A stretch of DNA of 5,737 nucleotides from Candidatus Sulfopaludibacter sp. SbA3. Its GTDB lineage: Bacteria > Acidobacteriota > Terriglobia > Bryobacterales > Bryobacteraceae. Positions 1 to 5,480 of this stretch are shown here, piece after piece. The stretch's first letter is position 1; every line of letters begins with the position of its first letter. The stretch covers positions 1-5,737 of the forward strand of contig CAMDKT010000416.1 of NCBI GenBank assembly GCA_945900935.1, written 5' to 3'. The notes under the pieces are model-generated. The model was not told the DNA's origin. It worked only from the letters and a program-made list of their open reading frames with translations, and searched no databases. The position numbers and the translations under genes were made by a program.

Positions 1-2549
1 GTCTTCGAAGTCGCGCCGCCCGTCGTCGTCACAGGCGTGCTATACGCCGTCAGGATCAACCCCGCCGGCATCGGCACACTGTTCGTGATCACCACCGGAT
101 CCGTCACTTCAATCGTAAAAGTCTTCTCGCTCCCAACCCCGTTTGCGTCACTCATCAACAGCACAAAGGTAAACGTCCCATTCGTCGTCGGAGTTCCAGA
201 CAGCACGCCCCCGGCTGACACTCCAATCCCCGGCGGCAACGCACCGCTTACTAACGACCAGCTGTAAGGCGTCAATCCGCCTTCCCCCGTCAACACATGG
301 TTGTACGCAACCGTCCGCGTCGCCGTCGTCAATCCACCGCTCGTTATCCGCGGCGGCGACCGGACAATAATCGAATACGGGATGGTCACAGCCCGGCTAT
401 CCGCGTCGACAACCGATATCGAAAAATTCGATGTCCCCGCCGCAACCGGCACACCCGCTATCCTCAACGGCGACAGATTCTGCAAATACATCCCCTCCGG
501 CAAACTCCCCCCGGTAAACGATAACGTCACCGGCCCTAGCCCCCCTGTCGGCGTCACGCCCGCCGACGCGCTCGACCCAACGTACGCCTGTAACAAGGAA
601 GCCGGCAAAATCGAAGCCGTCAGCGGATTCGCCACATGAATGGTGAACTGCTTCGTGTCCGATTCCGAGCTCGCCGAAGACGAAATCCTTACCAAAAACG
701 GATAACGTCCCGGCAAAACCGGCGTCCCCGACAATACGCCCAGGGCGCTAAACGTAATCCCGAGCGGCAATCCGCCGCCCGGGTTAGACCATAGCGGCGA
801 CGGCGCTCCGGTCTGGTTCAACGGCACGTTGTAAACGCTCCCCGTTGTCCCCCCGGCTACAGAGGTTGTCGTTATCCCCAACGACGCCCCCACGCCAATG
901 AAAAAATCACGATATGCCAACTGTCCCGCCGCATCCGAAACCGACACCGTGAACGGAAAGGTCAATCCCGCCGCTCCCGCCGCCGGCGTGCCCGTGATGA
1001 ACCCCGTACTCGCATTCAACGATAGTCCCGTTGGCAGGTTCCCGGCCGGAACCGCGAAACTCAGCGGCGTAAAATTTCCATTCACCACTGTCACCGCATT
1101 GCTATAGGCCACCGATGCCCGCGCATTCGGCAACTCCGTCAAACTCGATATCCCCAGATCCCCAACCACCGTTATCGACGCCTCGTTAAGCAGCACCGCC
1201 CCACCCAACGAATCCCGTCCCATTACCACCGGAGTAAACACCCCCGGCGTTGGAATCTGGAAACTCACCGTCCCCGCCACGCTGTCAACAAAAATCAACC
1301 CGCCGCCCACCCCGCCGATCCGCTCAAACGTCTTCCCGCTCCCCCCCGCGCTCAGCGAATACATCGCCGCCCCCGAAACGCTCTGGTTCACTCGCGCCAT
1401 CGGACTCGGCGTCGCCGCCCCGCCCTGCAGCCGGAACGCCCGCGTTATCGAAAACGCCTGCGTATATGTCCGCCCCGATGCATCCGCCACGGAGAGCGTA
1501 AACGAATTCCCCGCCACTCCCGCCGGCAACTCCCCCAGCAGCGCCCCCGTCCTCGCGTCCAATGTGATTCCCGTCGGCGGCCCTCCCCCGCTCGTGAAGA
1601 ATATATAGGGCGCCACGGCTCCGCTCACCGTAAACACATGGTCATAGGCAAACCCCTCTTCCGCGTCCCGAGGCGTACCCGTAATCGTCGCCGCCGAATT
1701 CACTAGAATCCGGTAGCTCCGCCATACGCTCACACTCCCCGCCGTCTGCCGCACCGTGAAATGGGACTCCCCCGCCGCCGCCGGCGTCCCACTTATCAAC
1801 CCATTCCCGTCCATCGTCAACCCGCCCGGCAGCGCGCCCAGCACCTGCGCAAAGCCACTCGATCCCAACGACCCATCGACGTCAAAACTATACGCCGCTC
1901 CCACGCTCCCAACCGGCGGTGCCGTAAGCGTCGTCACCTGCCCGCCCGGCACTATTGTAAACGGCCTCTCCACCGTATTCGCCGGCGACGACGAATCCGT
2001 CACCCGCACCCGGAACTGCGTCCCCGCCGCCGGCATCGTCCCGCTAATCACGCCCGTCCCCGCCCCCAGCGTCAATCCCGCCGGCAGCGCTCCTTCCACA
2101 ATCGAAAACGTATACGGCGCCACGCCCCCCCGCGCCCGAATCGTGTCCGTGTAAGCCGCGCCCGTCGCGCCCGTCGCCGCCGCCAGCGTATCGATCCGCA
2201 ACACATCGTTCACTTCAATCACGAACGATTTGCTCGGAATCGCGTAGTTCCCATCCACCGCCCGCACTGCGAACGCATACACGCCTGCCGCCGCCGGCGT
2301 CCCCCTAATCGTCGCCCCGGAACCGCTCGAGTTCAGCACCATTCCCGGCGGCAGCGTCCCCGTCGGCTTTTCAAAAAACCGGAATGGCAAGGCGCATCCA
2401 TTTGTCGTAATTGTGTATGTAATCGCCGCGCCCTTCACCGCCTGCGGCAGCACCGCGCCGGTCGTGATCGTACAACCTCCCACCGTCACCTGAAACGCGA
2501 ACGCCCCCGCCGCTGTCAAGACAAAGATCCCAGCCAGCCGGCTTATCAC
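1..2549 (-). CDS. Secreted protein of tandem putative-Ig (He_PIG-like) units, C-terminus outside window
   Basis: I read this frame by hand from a GTG at 2549 to the left edge: 849 codons without a stop, so the gene continues outside the window. A signal peptide spans about residues 1-18 (MISR, hydrophobic core, then A-F-A before F19-Q20). The rest is about nine units of 84-92 residues plus the start of a tenth. Each unit typically carries A/V-Y near its start, L-P-x-G-L/I/M mid-unit, a G-[VIL]-[IL]-S-G-T-P turn, then F-x-V-x-V-x-D. The only two cysteines are C26 and C52, both in the first unit, so they could form a disulfide. This matches the putative-Ig/cadherin-like repeat family of large extracellular bacterial proteins, which often act in adhesion or as structural stalks; the role here is inferred. 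The GTG overlaps the preceding stop as GTGA, with only a weak Shine-Dalgarno, suggesting translational coupling. No enzymatic domain is visible. Confidence 0.88.
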   Translation of the reverse strand, partial: MISRLAGIFVLTAAGAFAFQVTVGGCTITTGAVLPQAVKGAAITYTITTNGCALPFRFFEKPTGTLPPGMVLNSSGSGATIRGTPAAAGVYAFAVRAVDGNYAIPSKSFVIEVNDVLRIDTLAAATGATGAAYTDTIRARGGVAPYTFSIVEGALPAGLTLGAGTGVISGTMPAAGTQFRVRVTDSSSPANTVERPFTIVPGGQVTTLTAPPVGSVGAAYSFDVDGSLGSSGFAQVLGALPGGLTMDGNGLISGTPAAAGESHFTVRQTAGSVSVWRSYRILVNSAATITGTPRDAEEGFAYDHVFTVSGAVAPYIFFTSGGGPPTGITLDARTGALLGELPAGVAGNSFTLSVADASGRTYTQAFSITRAFRLQGGAATPSPMARVNQSVSGAAMYSLSAGGSGKTFERIGGVGGGLIFVDSVAGTVSFQIPTPGVFTPVVMGRDSLGGAVLLNEASITVVGDLGISSLTELPNARASVAYSNAVTVVNGNFTPLSFAVPAGNLPTGLSLNASTGFITGTPAAGAAGLTFPFTVSVSDAAGQLAYRDFFIGVGASLGITTTSVAGGTTGSVYNVPLNQTGAPSPLWSNPGGGLPLGITFSALGVLSGTPVLPGRYPFLVRISSSASSESDTKQFTIHVANPLTASILPASLLQAYVGSSASAGVTPTGGLGPVTLSFTGGSLPEGMYLQNLSPLRIAGVPVAAGTSNFSISVVDADSRAVTIPYSIIVRSPPRITSGGLTTATRTVAYNHVLTGEGGLTPYSWSLVSGALPPGIGVSAGGVLSGTPTTNGTFTFVLLMSDANGVGSEKTFTIEVTDPVVITNSVPMPAGLILTAYSTPVTTTGGATSK
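3..2471 (-). repeat. Array of about nine diverged Ig-like coding repeats plus part of a tenth
   Basis: The repeat is at protein level inside the long leftward gene. The G-T-P turn of successive units lies at 2295-2306 (RGTP), 2031-2045 (SGTMP), 1782-1793 (SGTP), 1524-1538 (degenerate, LGELP), 984-995 (TGTP), 720-731 (SGTP), 447-458 (AGVP) and 189-200 (SGTP). Spacing is 84-92 residues. The expected turn of a fifth unit falls near 1251-1257, where the motif has eroded. The units are strongly diverged in sequence, so this is an old domain array and not a recent tandem duplication of DNA. Confidence 0.8.
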
Positions 2550-3385
2550 TTCTGGCCGCCCGTCTCAACGCTCAGCGCCGGAATCACCAACAGCGGCGCT
2601 TCCCTCTCCGGGTCCAATACCCACAACGGCCGCCCAGGGTCGCGCGTCAATAAAAACGCCCGCCCCCCATGCACCGACTCCAATCGCTCCGATCCCGCCG
2701 GTACTTCCACCGCGCGCACTTCTCCCCCAGCCACCGGTACCACCAGCGCCCGGTCCCCCAACAACACCGCGTACTTGCCCGCCCGGTCAACCGCCAGCAG
2801 GTGCCGCCCGCCCTCACCATCCAGCTTGCGCAATAGCGTCGTCCCCCCCGCCCCGTCCAGCCACAATAGCGAATGCGCCGCCGGATCATACGCCATCGCC
2901 CGCTCTCCGGCAAATGCCACCGCCCACCAGACACTCGCCGCCATCCGCCACTCTGCTTTCCCGCCCGCCGTCCACGCTGTCAAGCTCTCATCGGCCAATA
3001 GCGCCAGCACCCGCTCTCCGCTCACCGACACCCGCACCGCCAACGCCCGCTCCGGCAACGCCAATCGCCACGGCGCGACTCTCTCCCCAACCACCAAAAC
3101 CGAACGCCCCGTCTCGTCCAAAAACGCTCCCGGCTGCAACGTTCCCCACTGCCCTTCCAATACCTGTCCGCCCCGCATCGCCGTGCCATCGTCCAGCAGC
3201 GCCAATTCGCCCCACGAATCCCGAACCCCTTCCCGCATCGCCGCGCCCACATGCCCCGCTCCTGGCATTCCATTCAACGGCCGCATCCGCGCCGCCCCGT
3301 CCACCACATAACCCATCACCGGGCCGCTCACAATCTGCGCCGCCATCGTCCCCGCCGCCACAATTCCCAAAATCATCCCCTTCAT
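2546..3385 (-). CDS. Secreted beta-propeller-like protein with RPLxGxPGA signature, 279 aa
   Basis: The function is unknown. Residues 1-16 form a signal peptide (MKG, hydrophobic core, then M-A-A before Q17). Residues 25-47 hold G-Y-V-V-D followed by R-P-L-N-G-M-P-G-A-G, a signature I associate with secreted proteins of Solibacter-type Acidobacteriota. The body (about 55-270) is a run of short beta-strand-like segments with repeated patterns such as L-D-E-T-G-R-S-V-L-V-V, V-S-G-E-R-V-L-A-L-L and D-R-A-G-K-Y-A-V-L-L. This is what degenerate WD40/NHL-like propeller blades look like, perhaps four or five of them. No catalytic motif or C-terminal anchor is seen and there are no cysteines. The start is supported by GGGAGG six bases upstream of the ATG, and by an ATGA overlap with the preceding gene; Met4 is a weaker alternative. 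The 3' end overlaps the following gene by four bases. I infer a periplasmic or surface partner of the PIG-array protein. Confidence 0.82.
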   Translation of the reverse strand: MKGMILGIVAAGTMAAQIVSGPVMGYVVDGAARMRPLNGMPGAGHVGAAMREGVRDSWGELALLDDGTAMRGGQVLEGQWGTLQPGAFLDETGRSVLVVGERVAPWRLALPERALAVRVSVSGERVLALLADESLTAWTAGGKAEWRMAASVWWAVAFAGERAMAYDPAAHSLLWLDGAGGTTLLRKLDGEGGRHLLAVDRAGKYAVLLGDRALVVPVAGGEVRAVEVPAGSERLESVHGGRAFLLTRDPGRPLWVLDPEREAPLLVIPALSVETGGQK

Positions 3386-3960
3386 CGCGGACCTCCCACC
3401 GTCGGCGTTCCAGGCGTCACCGTCGTCGATGGCCGCCCCGGCGTTCCGCCCCCGCTCGCCGCCACCGCCACTCCCGCCGCCGCTCCTCCCACCGCCCCCA
3501 GTATCAACAGCAGTTTCATCGAAACCCCAGCCCCCGCCGCGCCCGTCAACACCGCGTTCGTCATGTTGATCGATGTCGATGCCGTCTGTCCCTGATGCGA
3601 TGCCGTAACTTTGATCTGATACTGCCCTGACACCCGGTTCGCCTGCATCCCCCTCGCCACCGCGTTTCCATTCGCGTCCGTCAACGTTGTCAAGCTCTTC
3701 GCCCCACTGGCAAACGCCCCGCCCGCTCCCTGATTCGGCAGCAGGAATACCACCGCCGCCCCCGCCACCGGCTTCCGGTTTTCATCCGTCACTTGCACCA
3801 TCGGCTCTCGCGCCATCCGTTGTCGTATATTGTTGACGGCGCCATCGCCTTCCACAATTGCGATGTTCAATTTCTGGATTTCTCCGGCCGCTTGATAGCC
3901 ATAGCCCACGGTTTGCGCTAATAAAGATAAGAGTAGTCCGGAGGCGATTACGGGGTTCAT
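3382..3960 (-). CDS. Secreted Ig-like domain protein with glycine-zipper membrane segment, 192 aa
   Basis: First gene of the leftward operon; exact function unknown. Residues 1-15 form a signal peptide ending L-L-A before Q16. Residues 31-50 (L-N-I-A-I-V-E-G-x-G-A-V-N-N-I-R-Q-R) look like a conserved family motif. About residues 54-132 form an Ig-like sandwich: V-Q-V-T-D-E-N-x-x-P-V-A-G-A-x-V-x-F, then T-D-A-N-G-N-A-V-A-R-G, then Y-Q-I-K-V-T-A-S. This pattern resembles Big_1/invasin-type or carboxypeptidase-regulatory-like domains. Residues 146-168 form a hydrophobic segment with G155-x3-G159-x3-G163, a glycine zipper. The tail (169-192) is Gly/Pro/Thr-rich and ends G-G-P-R. I infer a periplasmic or surface domain anchored by one membrane helix, possibly oligomeric. 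The ATG at 3960 is the only start that keeps a whole signal peptide. Upstream AGGAAGGG (12 bases away) and AAAGG (2 bases) are both imperfectly spaced Shine-Dalgarno candidates. Confidence 0.85.
   Translation of the reverse strand: MNPVIASGLLLSLLAQTVGYGYQAAGEIQKLNIAIVEGDGAVNNIRQRMAREPMVQVTDENRKPVAGAAVVFLLPNQGAGGAFASGAKSLTTLTDANGNAVARGMQANRVSGQYQIKVTASHQGQTASTSINMTNAVLTGAAGAGVSMKLLLILGAVGGAAAGVAVAASGGGTPGRPSTTVTPGTPTVGGPR
3392..3397 (-). promoter_or_regulatory. Strong Shine-Dalgarno (GGGAGG) for the propeller-like gene
   Basis: The minus strand reads GGGAGG, then six bases, then the ATG at 3385. The site lies inside the last codons of the preceding gene. The propeller-like gene can therefore recruit ribosomes itself as well as through the ATGA stop/start overlap. 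It fixes the start at 3385 over the internal Met codon at 3376. Confidence 0.75.
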
Positions 3961-4006
3961 AACCTTTGGGATCCCTTCCTAAACTTCAGAATAGTATCAT
4001 TACCCT
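3961..4006. promoter_or_regulatory. Divergent intergenic promoter region with overlapping -10-like elements
   Basis: These 46 bases are all that separates the leftward and rightward operons, and they are visibly more AT-rich than their surroundings. On the plus strand TATCAT (3995-4000, five of six matches to TATAAT) ends six bases before the ATG at 4007. On the minus strand TGATACTAT (3999-3991) reads as an extended -10 (TG-n-TACTAT), giving a leader of roughly 24 bases for the gene at 3960. The two elements overlap by two bases, so the two polymerases would compete. I see no good -35 for either side. GGGATCCC at 3968-3975 is a perfect 8-base palindrome that could be an operator or chance. 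The promoter calls are inferred from motifs only. Confidence 0.5.
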
Positions 4007-4840
4007 ATGAAAACGTATCACTTTCTCATCCTCGCCGCCACCCTCCTTCCCGCGCAGGACCTCACTCCCCGCGAACTATTCTTCGCCGCTCCGGCCATTA
4101 AGGCCAAGGCCCCCGGCCTTCAACCCACCCGTCCAAACGCCCCAAAACCACCCCGCATCCGAATCTCCGATCCCGGCCCCCCCGTCATCCCCGCCGCCTA
4201 CATCAGCTCCCAGCCCCCCCTCGGCCTCCGCTATAGCTTCCTACTCAGCCGCGCCAACGATCCCTACCGTGAAGTCGACGCCGCCACCGCCTTCCGCTCC
4301 GGTGACCGCCTTAAAGTCACCGTCGAAGCCAATGACGACGCCTATCTCTACGTCATCGCACGCGGTTCCAGCGGCCTCTGGAAAGTGCTCTTCCCCGTCT
4401 CCGAAGTCGCCAACGGAGACAACCTCATTCAGCCCTTCCGCCGCTACGAAGTCCCCAATGGCGGCCGCTTCTACTTCGATGACCAAGCCGGCGAAGAAAA
4501 ACTCTTCCTCGTCCTCACCCGCAAACCCGAAAAGAACTTCGAAGACCTGATCTACAACATCACCCAGCCCGAATCGCAGCCCGTCAAACCCGCCGCCGGC
4601 GCTCCCGCCCGTCCAGCCGCCCCGAAGACATTTCAACTCGCCGGCCTGACACGCCCCATCGACGATGCTCTTGTCGGCAAAGTCCGCAACGACTTAATCG
4701 CCCGTGACTTAGTCTTCGAAAAAGTCGACGACTCCAAACCCGGCCCCGCCCAGCAAAAAGAAACCGCCGTCTATGTCGTCAACAAAAACGCCGGCCCCAA
4801 CGGCAAAGTCATCGTCGACTTAAAGCTGGAGCATAAGTAA
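4007..4840 (+). CDS. Secreted DUF4384-type protein, 277 aa
   Basis: Residues 1-16 form a signal peptide (MKTYH, hydrophobic core, L-L-P-A before Q17). Residues 19-26 carry L-T-P-R-E-L-F-F, followed by a Pro-rich linker and L-G-L-R-Y-S-F-L-L (72-80). A DUF4384-like domain spans about 90-175: A-F-R-S-G-D-R-L-K-V-T-V, D-A-Y-L-Y-V-I-A-R-G-S-S-G, V-L-F-P, N-L-I-Q-P, Y-E-V-P-N-G-G-R-F-Y-F-D, then L-F-L-V-L-T-R. An Ala/Pro linker leads to a C-terminal segment (about 212-277) ending with A-V-Y-V-V-N and V-I-V-D-L-K-L. The biochemical function of DUF4384 is not established; it occurs in secreted or signalling multidomain proteins. No Shine-Dalgarno precedes the ATG, there is an in-frame stop at 3992-3994, and a -10-like element sits just upstream, so translation may be leaderless. 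One base separates it from the next, paralogous gene. Confidence 0.85.
   Translation: MKTYHFLILAATLLPAQDLTPRELFFAAPAIKAKAPGLQPTRPNAPKPPRIRISDPGPPVIPAAYISSQPPLGLRYSFLLSRANDPYREVDAATAFRSGDRLKVTVEANDDAYLYVIARGSSGLWKVLFPVSEVANGDNLIQPFRRYEVPNGGRFYFDDQAGEEKLFLVLTRKPEKNFEDLIYNITQPESQPVKPAAGAPARPAAPKTFQLAGLTRPIDDALVGKVRNDLIARDLVFEKVDDSKPGPAQQKETAVYVVNKNAGPNGKVIVDLKLEHK
4828..4831 (+). promoter_or_regulatory. Shine-Dalgarno (GGAG) for the second DUF4384-type gene
   Basis: GGAG lies ten bases before the ATG at 4842, inside the last codons of the preceding gene. Together with the one-base gap between stop and start, it supports co-transcription and the start chosen for the downstream gene. Confidence 0.55.
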
Positions 4841-4841
4841 C

Positions 4842-5471
4842 ATGCGCCTCGCGCTCTTACTGTCTATCTCCCTCGCCGCCCTCGCCCAGCAGCGCCTTGA
4901 AATTACCATCGAAAAACGCGAAACCGGCGCCTGGAAAATCATGGACCCCGGTCACGTCTTCCAGGACGGCGACCAACTCCGCTTTCGCTTCAAGTCCAAT
5001 CAACCCGGCTATCTCTACGTTGTCAACGAAGGCTCCTCCGGCGATCAATCCACCCTCTTCCCCAGCGAACTCGCCGGGTCCGATAACAAAATCGAGCCCG
5101 CCCGCGAATACATAGTCCCCTCCACCGCCGGCGCCTTCCGCGTCACCGGCCCCAAAGGCTACGACACCGTCTACTGGGTCCTAAGCCCCGTTCGCATCGC
5201 CGAACCCGCCAAATACAAACCGCTCCCGCCCCCTCCCGCCCCCAATCAAGTCCCCGCCAACTTGACCCCCCGCTGCGACGACACCGTCCTCAAAGCCCGC
5301 GGCGAATGCGTCGACGCCGGTGCCGGCCTCAAACCCAACCCCGTTCCCGGTCTCAAACCCCGCGAACTCTTCTTTGTCCGCAAAGGCGATCAATCCATCG
5401 TCTCCATACCTCCGGTGAAGGTTGTCCCATCCGCGCCGATCACGTATCAATTCCGCATCGCGCACCAATGA
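4842..5471 (+). CDS. Secreted DUF4384-type paralogue with C-terminal PRELFF tail, 209 aa
   Basis: Residues 1-15 form a signal peptide (MR, hydrophobic core, A-A-L-A before Q16). The DUF4384-like domain follows directly (about 33-117): V-F-Q-D-G-D-Q-L-R-F-R-F, G-Y-L-Y-V-V-N-E-G-S-S-G, T-L-F-P, N-K-I-E-P, Y-I-V-P, then Y-W-V-L-S. It aligns block for block with the upstream gene. A Pro-rich linker leads to C145 and C156 (P-R-C-D-D ... G-E-C-V-D), a likely disulfide pair in an extracytoplasmic protein. Residues 171-178 repeat L-K-P-R-E-L-F-F, followed by V-R-K-G-D-Q and I-T-Y-Q-F-R-I just before the stop. In the upstream paralogue that module lies N-terminal to the domain; here it is C-terminal. 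The function is unknown; a paired role with its neighbour is likely from context. The TGA overlaps the Shine-Dalgarno of the next frame. Confidence 0.83.
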   Translation: MRLALLLSISLAALAQQRLEITIEKRETGAWKIMDPGHVFQDGDQLRFRFKSNQPGYLYVVNEGSSGDQSTLFPSELAGSDNKIEPAREYIVPSTAGAFRVTGPKGYDTVYWVLSPVRIAEPAKYKPLPPPPAPNQVPANLTPRCDDTVLKARGECVDAGAGLKPNPVPGLKPRELFFVRKGDQSIVSIPPVKVVPSAPITYQFRIAHQ

Positions 5472-5480
5472 GGAACCACC

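Noticed and set aside
2124..2130. Runs of seven C (here and near 4187-4193) as phase-variable tracts
   Set aside because: C runs of this size are common in a strongly C-skewed high-GC strand, and these keep the reading frame inside intact domains; there is no sign of variation.
1..2549. Possibility of a CRISPR-like or DNA-level tandem repeat behind the periodic GCCGGCGTCCC-type strings
   Set aside because: The strings are the coding of the G-T-P turn at 84-92 codon spacing, with diverged sequence between; the periodicity is protein-domain in origin.
1761..3311. A 516-codon open frame on the plus strand, very rich in Arg, His, Pro and Ser
   Set aside because: It lies opposite the PIG-array and propeller-like genes, spans two unrelated genes, has no signal or domain, and its composition is what antisense of G-ending codons gives. 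It is a shadow of high-GC coding sequence.
2914..3630. A 238-codon plus-strand frame of Pro/Ser/Ala/Arg low complexity
   Set aside because: It is antisense to the propeller-like and Ig-like genes, which have signal peptides, Shine-Dalgarno sites and family motifs; nothing supports this frame.
3968..3975. GGGATCCC palindrome as a repressor operator
   Set aside because: Eight bases of perfect symmetry with no flanking half-sites is within chance; it is kept only as a note in the promoter entry.
4241..4636. A 131-codon minus-strand frame rich in Gly, Glu, Phe and Val
   Set aside because: It is the complement of the DUF4384 domain of the rightward gene and has no independent evidence.
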